Assembly: GCA_029287695.1 (NCBI GenBank) | Contig: JARFQQ010000019.1 | Coordinates: 1 to 7,046 of the forward strand | DNA: 7,046 nucleotides | Reading direction: 5' to 3' | Source of the DNA: Gammaproteobacteria bacterium | Lineage (GTDB): Bacteria; Pseudomonadota; Gammaproteobacteria; Chromatiales; Chromatiaceae | Part shown: positions 1 to 5,836 of the stretch, piece by piece | Layout: each line of letters opens with the position of its first letter | How positions within the stretch are numbered: position 1 is the stretch's first letter | Position numbers and translations under genes: made by a program | Notes under the pieces: model-generated | What the model saw: only the letters and a program-made list of their open reading frames with translations | Told to the model about the DNA's origin: nothing | The model's database searches: none

Positions 1-216
1 GGCGTCATCGTGATCAAGGCGCAACGCTACCGTACGCAGGAGAAGAACAGGGAGGATGCGCTGGTGCGGCTTGCCGAGCTGATTCGCAAGGCGACAGCGG
101 TGCAGAAGAGACGCAAGCCGACGAAACCCACGAAGGCCTCCATCAGGCGCCGCATGGACAGCAAGAGCAAACACGGCGAGAGAAAGAAGTTACGCAGGAA
201 GGTCGACCCCGACTGA
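1..216 (+). CDS. arfB: Alternative ribosome-rescue factor / peptidyl-tRNA hydrolase ArfB (YaeJ), 3' part only
   Basis: ArfB releases peptides from stalled ribosomes: its RF-like domain hydrolyses peptidyl-tRNA while a basic C-terminal tail enters the empty mRNA channel. Only the last 71 residues are present, open from base 1. They begin GVIVIKAQRYRTQEKNREDAL, closely matching the remembered E. coli ArfB stretch with GVIVIKAQ and SQELNRE. The end is the family's Lys/Arg tail (RRKPTKPTKASIRRR, then KKLRRK), which in E. coli threads the mRNA channel. The catalytic GGQ motif lies off the left edge, so catalytic competence cannot be judged. The GTG at 10 is not the start, because the family match runs upstream of it. 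The gene faces amrS tail to tail across 45 bp, and I see no convincing terminator hairpin there. The family call is secure. Confidence 0.93.
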   Translation, partial: GVIVIKAQRYRTQEKNREDALVRLAELIRKATAVQKRRKPTKPTKASIRRRMDSKSKHGERKKLRRKVDPD

Positions 217-261
217 CTCCCTCTCTTCCCGTTCCTGCTGTTCAGTCCCCGGTGAATGACC

Positions 262-1356
262 TCAGGCGCTGTTGATCCGCAGCGGTAACCGGCGTGCTCC
301 CCAGGTGCCCGGCGCTTTCTCGAAGACGCCTGCACACTGCGTTCCGCATTGCGGGCAGGCCCCCTCTGCCGTCAGGTTCCACTCGGTGATCACATACCAG
401 TCGCGGCCGATCAGGCGCGTGCCGCAGTCGTGGCAGTAAGTGCTGGCACCGGCCTCGTCGTGCACATTGCCCGTGAATGGGTAGCGTATGCCGGCATCGA
501 GCGCGATCTTGCGTGCACGCGTCAGTGTCGCGGCTGGCGTCGGCGGCACATCCACCATTTTCCAGTCCGGGTGAAAGGCCGAGAAGTGGAGCGGGACATC
601 GGGTCCGAGTTCGTCATGCACCCATTTTGCGAGCTGCTCCAGTTCCGCGGTCGAGTCATTGTGTCCGGGAATCAGCAGCGTCGTCAGCTCGATCCAGCAG
701 TCGGTCTCGTGCACGGCATAGGCAATCGTGTCCAGAACAGGTTGCAGGTGAGCACCGGTCAGCTTGTGATAGAAATCCTCGGTGAAAGCCTTGAGGTCGA
801 TGTTGGCGGCGTCCATGTGGGCATAGAATTCCTTGCGCGGTTCCTCGCAGATATAACCGGCTGTGACCGCAATGCTCCTGATGCCCTTCTCTTGGCAGGC
901 GACAGCCGTATCGATTGCGTACTCGTGAAAGATGACCGGATCGTTGTAGGTGTAGGCGACGCTGCGGCAGCCGTGCTCCTCTGCCGCCCGTGCGATGGCC
1001 TCGGGCGAGGCCGAGTCCATGAGGGTGTCCATCTCGCGCGACTTTGACATATCCCAGTTCTGGCAGAACTTGCATGAGAGATTGCAGCCGGCAGTGCCGA
1101 AGGAGAGTACCGCCGTTCCCGGCAGGAAATGATTCAGCGGCTTCTTCTCGACGGGATCGATACAGAATCCGCTCGAACGGCCCCAGGATGTCAGTACGAC
1201 AGCACCCTGGTGGTTCTTGCGGATGAAACAGAGGCCGCGCTGACCCTCTTTCAACCGGCAGGCACGCGGGCAGAGGTCGCATTGCACATGGGTGTCGTCG
1301 ACCTTGTGCCAGTACTTTGTCGGATGGTTCGTTTCGGGAATCCTGGGCGTATGCAT
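262..1356 (-). CDS. amrS: AmmeMemoRadiSam system radical SAM enzyme AmrS
   Basis: A 364-residue radical SAM protein of the PflA-like AmmeMemoRadiSam branch. It is expected to bind a 4Fe-4S cluster and cleave S-adenosylmethionine to a 5'-deoxyadenosyl radical; the substrate is unknown. Visible in order: an N-terminal cysteine cluster (C26, C29, C33, C43, in CDLCPRACRLKEGQRGLC); the family-typical DPVEKKPLNHFLPG at 67-80; the radical SAM motif CNLSCKFC (C91, C95, C98) with QNWD after it; then a TIM-barrel-type body including HEYA and NIDLKAF. The tail has C308/C311 and C334/C337/C341, a zinc-ribbon-like pattern. ATG at 1356 is preceded by GGAGAG seven bases upstream. The gene is transcribed away from amrB-amrA. 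The system assignment rests on both the sequence style and the neighbours. Cytosolic; no signal peptide or membrane segment is seen. Confidence 0.94.
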   Translation of the reverse strand: MHTPRIPETNHPTKYWHKVDDTHVQCDLCPRACRLKEGQRGLCFIRKNHQGAVVLTSWGRSSGFCIDPVEKKPLNHFLPGTAVLSFGTAGCNLSCKFCQNWDMSKSREMDTLMDSASPEAIARAAEEHGCRSVAYTYNDPVIFHEYAIDTAVACQEKGIRSIAVTAGYICEEPRKEFYAHMDAANIDLKAFTEDFYHKLTGAHLQPVLDTIAYAVHETDCWIELTTLLIPGHNDSTAELEQLAKWVHDELGPDVPLHFSAFHPDWKMVDVPPTPAATLTRARKIALDAGIRYPFTGNVHDEAGASTYCHDCGTRLIGRDWYVITEWNLTAEGACPQCGTQCAGVFEKAPGTWGARRLPLRINSA

Positions 1357-1363
1357 GGCGCAT

Positions 1364-1369
1364 CTCTCC
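1364..1369 (-). promoter_or_regulatory. Ribosome binding site of amrS
   Basis: GGAGAG on the minus strand, seven bases before the ATG at 1356. It supports that start over the ATG at 1363, which lies in another frame and directly abuts the site, leaving no spacing. Confidence 0.6.
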
Positions 1370-1377
1370 GCGTTTTC

Positions 1378-1386
1378 CTTATATCA
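1378..1386 (-). promoter_or_regulatory. Candidate extended -10 promoter of amrS
   Basis: On the minus strand this reads TGATATAAG: a TATAAG hexamer (five of six matches to TATAAT) preceded by the TGn extension. No good -35 lies at the usual 17-bp spacing, which is typical of extended -10 promoters. A TTGATA at 1415-1410 is too far away (26 bp) to serve as its -35. Transcription would start near 1371, leaving a leader of about 15 bases that contains the GGAGAG site. Pattern match only. Confidence 0.4.
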
Positions 1387-1491
1387 AAGATGCACCTGAA
1401 CAGGACGGATATCAACAAGAAGCCGCTTTCCGGTTGTATTTTTTTCCTCTTGATACAGACTTGGATCATGTAAGAGGCAAGAGATCCGGCG

Positions 1492-2286
1492 ATGTTCAGT
1501 GAGAAAAGGGCGGGAACAGTACGATCAGCCGCTGTCGCAGGCATGTTCTATCCATCCGATCCGCAGGAACTGGACATGCAGATCGACGGCTTCCTGCATG
1601 CTGCCGAAAAGCCGGCCGGCTCGCCGAAAGCCATGATCGTGCCGCATGCCGGCTACATCTATTCAGGGCCGGTTGCTGCAACCGCTTATGCAACGCTCGC
1701 CGAGAGTCGCCACCGGATCCGTCGTGTTGTGCTGATCGGCCCGGATCACCGTGTCGGCTTCCAGGGGATTGCCGCACCCTCCGCGGAGTGGTTCGAAACA
1801 CCGCTCGGCCGGATCCCTGTCGACCAGCAGGCAATCGATGCGCTCGCCGGTGTCGAACGTTTTGACCGGGCGCACAGGCAGGAGCACAGCCTCGAGGTGC
1901 ACCTGCCGTTTCTGCAAAAGACGCTCGATGCATTCAAGCTCGTACCACTGGTCGTCGGCCAGGCAAGACCCGAGGATGTCGCTGCCGTGCTCGAGCAGCT
2001 CTGGGGCGGCGACGAGACACTGATCGTGATCAGCTCGGATCTGAGCCATTACCATGACTATGAGACCGCGTCGCGTATCGATCGTGAAACATCACGTGCC
2101 ATCGAGTCGCTCGATGGTTCAGAGATTGGACCCCACGAAGCATGCGGTTACATCGGCGTCAGAGGATTGTTGCAGGTTGTCCGCAAGAAGGGGCTGGGCG
2201 AGAGTACAGCCGACCTGCGCAACTCCGGTGATACGGCGGGGCCGCGCGACCAGGTGGTTGGATATGGCGCATACCTCTTCTACTGA
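1492..2286 (+). CDS. amrB: AmmeMemoRadiSam system protein AmrB (MEMO1-like)
   Basis: A 264-residue MEMO-family protein, related in fold to class III extradiol dioxygenases (LigB-like) and homologous to human MEMO1, which binds metal. Signature elements: AVAGMFYPSDPQEL at 14-27; PHAGYIYSGPVAA at 51-63 (H52); LIGPDHR at 81-87 (H86); the conserved EHSLEVHLPFL at 131-141; SSDLSHYHDY at 181-190 (D183, H186); and EACGYIGVRG at 216-225 (C218). H52, H86 and C218 appear to correspond to the MEMO1 metal-site residues recalled as H49, H81 and C244, so the site looks intact. The bacterial reaction is not known to me. ATG at 1492 fits the family N terminus; the upstream Shine-Dalgarno is weak (AAGAGG at 1472-1477). 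The last 23 bases overlap amrA. Confidence 0.94.
   Translation: MFSEKRAGTVRSAAVAGMFYPSDPQELDMQIDGFLHAAEKPAGSPKAMIVPHAGYIYSGPVAATAYATLAESRHRIRRVVLIGPDHRVGFQGIAAPSAEWFETPLGRIPVDQQAIDALAGVERFDRAHRQEHSLEVHLPFLQKTLDAFKLVPLVVGQARPEDVAAVLEQLWGGDETLIVISSDLSHYHDYETASRIDRETSRAIESLDGSEIGPHEACGYIGVRGLLQVVRKKGLGESTADLRNSGDTAGPRDQVVGYGAYLFY
2252..2257 (+). promoter_or_regulatory. Ribosome binding site of amrA inside amrB
   Basis: AGGTGG, six bases before the ATG at 2264 and within the last codons of amrB. It decides the amrA start and suggests translational coupling of the two genes. Longer in-frame starts upstream (from 2054) would lie deep within amrB and add sequence that does not resemble the family. 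Confidence 0.6.
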
Positions 2287-2851
2287 ACGCGACCGGGAGT
2301 ATCGGAAGACGCTCCTGCGTCTCGCACGTGATGCAATCCTCCATGGCCTCCGGGAGGGAGACCGATTGCCAGTCGACCTGGCGCAGTATGATGAATCGCT
2401 GAAGAAACAGGGAGCCAGCTTTGTCACGCTCAAGGAGCAGGGCGATCTTCGCGGTTGCATCGGGACACTGCAGGCCTACCAGCCACTGGTCGCTGACGTG
2501 GCGGAGCATGCCTATTCCGCGGCTTTTCGTGACCCGCGCTTTCCGCCGGTGAGCGAGGATGAGCTCGACATGATAGAAATCTCGGTCTCCGTACTCGGTG
2601 AACCCGAAGAGATTGCTGTCAGCGATGAGGAGGATCTCTGCAGCCAGCTCGTTCCCGGTGTCGACGGAGTGATTCTCGAATACGGCTCCCTGCGCGGAAC
2701 CTTTCTGCCGAGCGTCTGGGAGACGCTGCCGGATTGCGCCACCTTCGTTCGCCACCTGAAACAGAAGGCCGGCCTTGCGCCCGATTTCTGGGCCGATGGT
2801 ATCCGCGTTTACCGTTACCGGACAGAGTCTTTCAGCGAGACCGGCAACTGA
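2264..2851 (+). CDS. amrA: AmmeMemoRadiSam system protein AmrA (AMMECR1-like)
   Basis: A 195-residue AMMECR1-domain protein. The human homologue AMMECR1 is linked to a syndrome with midface hypoplasia and elliptocytosis; the biochemical activity in bacteria is undefined. Diagnostic sequence: SFVTLKEQGDLRGCIGT at 52-68, containing the invariant LRGCIG with C65; AFRDPRFPPVSEDELDMIEISVSVL at 87-111; and GVDGVILEYGSLRGTFLPSVWE at 132-152. The domain is full length, with no extra fused domain. It overlaps amrB by 23 bases and should be made from the same transcript. Conserved association with amrB and amrS implies a shared process. No membrane or signal segment is seen. The gap of 91 bases that follows separates it from the next operon. 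Confidence 0.94.
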   Translation: MAHTSSTERDREYRKTLLRLARDAILHGLREGDRLPVDLAQYDESLKKQGASFVTLKEQGDLRGCIGTLQAYQPLVADVAEHAYSAAFRDPRFPPVSEDELDMIEISVSVLGEPEEIAVSDEEDLCSQLVPGVDGVILEYGSLRGTFLPSVWETLPDCATFVRHLKQKAGLAPDFWADGIRVYRYRTESFSETGN

Positions 2852-2882
2852 TTTTCCCCCTGTCTCTGCGTGGAGAAGCGCG

Positions 2883-2911
2883 TTCGATCACTGCTGTCGG
2901 GATGGTACACT
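2883..2911 (+). promoter_or_regulatory. Candidate promoter for the 94-aa gene - yoaA - tsaB operon
   Basis: An extended -10, TGGTACACT (2903-2911; hexamer TACACT at 2906-2911, four of six matches), with a poor -35, TTCGAT, at 2883-2888 and a 17-bp spacer. It would start transcription near 2918, about 25 bases before the ATG at 2943. It lies in the 91-bp gap after amrA (2852-2942), in which I see no terminator hairpin, so read-through from amrB-amrA is also possible. Pattern match only. Confidence 0.4.
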
Positions 2912-2930
2912 GGCTGCCGTTCTGATCACC

Positions 2931-2935
2931 AGGAG
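2931..2935 (+). promoter_or_regulatory. Ribosome binding site of the 94-aa gene
   Basis: AGGAG, seven bases before the ATG at 2943. This strong, well-spaced site fixes the start, and it is the main evidence that the small reading frame is a real gene. Confidence 0.65.
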
Positions 2936-2942
2936 CAACAGC

Positions 2943-3227
2943 ATGAGCGGTATTTCACTCTCTCCACAACTCTTCCAGGAAATCCAGCAGGCAATCGTCA
3001 AACAGGAGCCTTCCGCTGCACAGGACACGGGGCTTGTGATCCAGTATCTCGGTGCGATTGCAGGCTACATGCTCGGCAGCCAGGCCATGCCGACAGCCCA
3101 GAAAGAGGAGTTCCTCGGCGAACTCAAGGGTTTCATCGAGCATGTCATGAAGGATACCGACCAGAAGCATCAGCAACAGCGCCAGACCCGGGCATCGAGT
3201 GCCTTCGGCATCTGGGAACCCAGCTGA
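2943..3227 (+). CDS. Small unrecognised protein upstream of yoaA (94 aa)
   Basis: I do not recognise this family. The 94-residue product looks mostly helical. It has an amphipathic N-terminal stretch (SLSPQLFQEIQQAIVKQ, 5-21), a central hydrophobic glycine-containing segment (TGLVIQYLGAIAGYMLGS, 29-46) that could be a buried helix or a marginal membrane segment, and an acidic-basic helix (AQKEEFLGELKGFIEHVMK, 52-70). A Gln-rich basic linker (DQKHQQQRQTR) follows, then a short tail SSAFGIWEPS. The intact tail after a flexible linker could be a docking peptide. It has a good Shine-Dalgarno, a candidate promoter of its own, and sits 10 bp before yoaA, so it is probably co-transcribed with that helicase and tsaB. 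Real gene: likely. Function: unknown; no catalytic motif is seen. Confidence 0.75.
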   Translation: MSGISLSPQLFQEIQQAIVKQEPSAAQDTGLVIQYLGAIAGYMLGSQAMPTAQKEEFLGELKGFIEHVMKDTDQKHQQQRQTRASSAFGIWEPS

Positions 3228-3237
3228 CAGAGCCGGC

Positions 3238-5178
3238 ATGAACAGCCTCGGGAAGCTTTTCGACAAGGACGGGATACTTGAACAGTCGATCGAGGGCTTC
3301 CGTTTTCGTCCCCAGCAACTGGAGATGGCGGAAGCTGTCTCCGGGACACTCGAGAAGGGCGGGGTACTCGTCTGCGAGGCGGGTACCGGTACGGGCAAGA
3401 CATTTGCCTACCTGCTTCCTGCATTGCTGTCGGAACGCAAGGTAGTGATCTCGACCGGGACGAAAAACCTGCAGGACCAGCTTTTCAGGCGCGACCTTCC
3501 ACGCATCCGGGAACTCGCGGGTAGAGGCATCAGGGCAGCGTTGCTCAAGGGACGTTCCAACTACCTCTGCATCAACCGCATGCAAAGCGCCGGTTTCGAC
3601 AACCGCGCCTCGGTACCGGTCATCGCCGATATGCTCGAGCAGGTGCGTGCCTGGGCCGGCAAGACCCGCCATGGCGATATCGCCGAGCTCACCGGTATCC
3701 CGGAGGATGCCGCCGTGTGGCCGCTGGTGACTTCGACAACCGACAACTGCCTCGGCCAGGAGTGTCCCGACTACGAGGGCTGTCACCTTGTCGAGGCGCG
3801 CCGTGCTGCCCAGGAGGCGGATCTCGTCGTCGTCAACCATCACCTGCTCTGCGCCGACTTTGCACTCAAGGACGAGGGCTTCGGCGAGCTGCTGCCCAGC
3901 ACGGATGCCTTCATCGTCGATGAAGCACATCAGCTGCCTGACGTAGCGAACCAGTTTTTCGGTCTCTCTGTCAGTACAAGGCAGTTGCAGGAATTGACGC
4001 GTGATACCCGGATCGCCTGGCGTCAGGCCGCCATGAAACAGTCCGGAATTCCCGACGCCTGCGATCTGCTCGACCGGGCGGTGCGGGATTTTCGTCTTCT
4101 GCTTGGCATGTCCGAGCGGCGTGCTGCCTGGAAAGAGCTGCAGCAGGACGAACGCCAGGTTGCCGCCCTGGATCTCTTCATCGAGCGGCTGCAGGGGCTC
4201 GCCTCGGCACTCGAGTCTGCGGAAGGGAGCGACAAGGCCCTCGACGGCGCTCTCGAGCGCAGCCGTCAGCTGCATGCGATCGCCGAGCGTATCGCCTCGG
4301 ATGATGACAGCAATAACGTTCGCTGGTACGAGACGACGCGCATGGGCTTTCGTCTCAGCCAGACACCGCTCGAGATCGCCGAAGCCTTCCAGAAACAGAT
4401 GTGGCACCATGCCATGGCATGGGTCTTCACCTCAGCCACGCTCGCGGTAGGCGAGGATTTCAGCCACTTCTGCAACCAGCTCGGTCTCGATGAGGAAACA
4501 CGCACCGAGAAATGGGACAGCCCGTTCGACTACGCACAACAGGCGCTCTGGTATGTGCCCAAGGGTCTCGTCGAGCCAAGCCATGCGGAATTTGTCGAGC
4601 GCGTTCTGAAGGCATCCCTGCCCGTAATCGAGGCCAGCGGAGGCAAGGCCTTTCTGCTCTTCACGAGCTACAGGGCACTCAACCGCGCTGCAGAGATCCT
4701 CGAGGAACAGGCGCTCGATTACCCGTTGCTGGTCCAGGGGAGAGCGCCCAAAAACGAGCTTCTCAACAGTTTCAGGGAAGCGGGCAACGCCGTGCTGCTC
4801 GCCACCGGCAGTTTCTGGGAGGGGGTGGATGTGCAGGGGGATGCACTCTCGGTCGTCATTATCGACAAGCTTCCTTTTGCCGCGCCCGGCGATCCGCTGA
4901 TGCAGGCGCGCCTCGATGCGCTCAAGGCGCGTGGCGTGAACCCCTTCATGCAGTACCAGGTGCCGCAAGCCGTCATCGCGCTGAAGCAGGGCGCCGGCCG
5001 GCTGATCCGCGGCAGTGATGACACCGGTGTTCTCATGGTCTGCGACCTGCGCCTGTTGACCAAGCCCTACGGAAAGACATTCATCAACGCCATGCCTCCA
5101 TTCGCGCGCACGCGCGAGCTTGACGAGGTCAGGGCCTTTCTCGAGCACAAAAAAGATGCACAACCTGCTGGCAATTGA
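3238..5178 (+). CDS. yoaA: ATP-dependent iron-sulfur DNA helicase YoaA (DinG/XPD-like)
   Basis: A 646-residue superfamily 2 helicase that closely follows E. coli YoaA along its length. YoaA is a 5'-3' helicase that works with the polymerase III chi subunit to process damaged or stalled replication forks. Visible: a Q-motif-like FRPQQLEMAEAV; Walker A AGTGTGKT (48-55, K54); the iron-sulfur domain cysteines C111 (SNYLC) and C171/C176/C182 (DNCLGQECPDYEGC); NHHLL; DEAH (228-231); motif V ATGSFWEGVDVQGD from 522; motif VI QGAGRLIR (584-591). All key residues are intact. I chose the ATG at 3238 because it gives the usual N terminus and follows the 94-aa gene by 10 bp; a GTG at 3199 would overlap that gene and add unrelated residues. 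The Shine-Dalgarno is weak, suggesting coupling. The end overlaps tsaB by 23 bases. DinG itself is a less likely identity. Confidence 0.93.
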   Translation: MNSLGKLFDKDGILEQSIEGFRFRPQQLEMAEAVSGTLEKGGVLVCEAGTGTGKTFAYLLPALLSERKVVISTGTKNLQDQLFRRDLPRIRELAGRGIRAALLKGRSNYLCINRMQSAGFDNRASVPVIADMLEQVRAWAGKTRHGDIAELTGIPEDAAVWPLVTSTTDNCLGQECPDYEGCHLVEARRAAQEADLVVVNHHLLCADFALKDEGFGELLPSTDAFIVDEAHQLPDVANQFFGLSVSTRQLQELTRDTRIAWRQAAMKQSGIPDACDLLDRAVRDFRLLLGMSERRAAWKELQQDERQVAALDLFIERLQGLASALESAEGSDKALDGALERSRQLHAIAERIASDDDSNNVRWYETTRMGFRLSQTPLEIAEAFQKQMWHHAMAWVFTSATLAVGEDFSHFCNQLGLDEETRTEKWDSPFDYAQQALWYVPKGLVEPSHAEFVERVLKASLPVIEASGGKAFLLFTSYRALNRAAEILEEQALDYPLLVQGRAPKNELLNSFREAGNAVLLATGSFWEGVDVQGDALSVVIIDKLPFAAPGDPLMQARLDALKARGVNPFMQYQVPQAVIALKQGAGRLIRGSDDTGVLMVCDLRLLTKPYGKTFINAMPPFARTRELDEVRAFLEHKKDAQPAGN

Positions 5179-5836
5179 GACATCCGGGGAGGCCTGTTCC
5201 GCAGCACTCTGCTCGGACGGTGATTGCATGGAACTCCTCGAGAGCGAGCCGCGCAGGCACAGTGAGCTGATCCTGCCGATGATCGACCGCTTGCTGGCAG
5301 AGGCGGGCATCAAACGCTCCGCGCTGGATGCGGTGGCTTTCGGCCGCGGCCCCGGTTCTTTCACCGGCGTGCGAATCGCAACCGCCGTCGCCCAGGGGAT
5401 CGGCTATGGCCTGGACAAACCTGTTGTACCTGTCTCGACACTGCAGGCGCTTGCGCAGGGTGCTTTTCGGCAAGCCGGGGCACGCGCTGTTCTGGCAGCT
5501 CTCGATGCACGCATGGACGAACTCTACTGGGGTGCCTTCACCCTGCAAGACGGCCTGATGCAACCCGACGGAGAGGAGTTGGTGGTGGCGCCGTCAGAGG
5601 TGCCGAAGCCTGACAGCCAGAACTGGACTGCCGCAGGCAGCGGCTGGTATGCGTGGGAAGAGATCCTCCGGCAGCGGCTGGGCGGGAATATCGGCGCCAT
5701 TCTGCCGGATTCGGCCTGCCATGCACGGGACGTGGCGACTGTTGCGGCAGGCATGCTTGCAGAATCTTCCGATTACCCGGTTTTCGAGGCAATGCCGGTC
5801 TACCTGCGCAACCGGGTCACGCACCGCAAATCCTAG
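5156..5836 (+). CDS. tsaB: tRNA threonylcarbamoyladenosine biosynthesis protein TsaB (YeaZ)
   Basis: TsaB pairs with TsaD (and TsaE) in the cytosol to transfer threonylcarbamoyl to A37 of ANN-decoding tRNAs. It is the non-catalytic ASKHA-fold partner of TsaD. The 226-residue length matches E. coli (about 231). Signatures: MHNLLAIETSGEACSAAL at the N terminus; RRHSELILPMIDRLL at 33-47; and GRGPGSFTGVRIATAVAQG at 63-81. ATG at 5156 gives the standard family N terminus and overlaps the yoaA end by 23 bases; no strong Shine-Dalgarno is seen, so translation may be coupled. yoaA and tsaB are neighbours in E. coli as well, so this is conserved gene order. The stop TAG (5834-5836) overlaps the stop of the convergent gene. 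Confidence 0.94.
   Translation: MHNLLAIETSGEACSAALCSDGDCMELLESEPRRHSELILPMIDRLLAEAGIKRSALDAVAFGRGPGSFTGVRIATAVAQGIGYGLDKPVVPVSTLQALAQGAFRQAGARAVLAALDARMDELYWGAFTLQDGLMQPDGEELVVAPSEVPKPDSQNWTAAGSGWYAWEEILRQRLGGNIGAILPDSACHARDVATVAAGMLAESSDYPVFEAMPVYLRNRVTHRKS

Larger units (their letters stand above)
1357..1491. promoter_or_regulatory. Divergent amrS / amrB intergenic control region
   Basis: 135 bp that must carry promoters for both amrS (minus) and amrB-amrA (plus). It is much more AT-rich than its flanks. It contains two copies of ATATCAA (1381-1387 and 1409-1415), a small hairpin (1421-1425 pairing with 1431-1435, one G-T pair) followed by seven T (1439-1445), and a TTGATA at 1450-1455 with no good -10 downstream. 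I could not identify a convincing plus-strand promoter. The hairpin plus T run resembles a weak intrinsic terminator or attenuator in the amrB direction, but the stem is only five pairs. Confidence 0.5.

Noticed and set aside
217..261. Terminator between convergent arfB and amrS
   Set aside because: Only a four-pair TTCA/TGAA stem near 241-256 can be drawn and there is no T run in either direction.
656..1363. Long open frame on the minus strand inside amrS (about 235 codons)
   Set aside because: It is a shifted-frame shadow of amrS: Arg/Pro/His-rich composition, no family resemblance, and a start lying directly on the amrS ribosome site.
1410..1415. TTGATA (minus strand) as the -35 of amrS
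   Set aside because: It lies 26 bp from the good TATAAG; at 17 bp spacing the only hexamer is CATCTT, with three of six matches.
3145..4410. 421-codon minus-strand open frame opposite yoaA
   Set aside because: It lies antisense to the strongly conserved helicase with all motifs intact. Long antisense frames are common in GC-rich coding DNA, and its translation matches no family I recognise.
5102..5117. Inverted repeat TCGCGCG-CA-CGCGCGA near the yoaA end as a regulatory or terminator stem
   Set aside because: It arises from alternating CG codons for FARTRE, no T run follows, and it lies within coding sequence.
4432..5364. 310-codon minus-strand open frame opposite yoaA and tsaB
   Set aside because: Antisense shadow across two well-supported genes; no ribosome site or recognisable domain.
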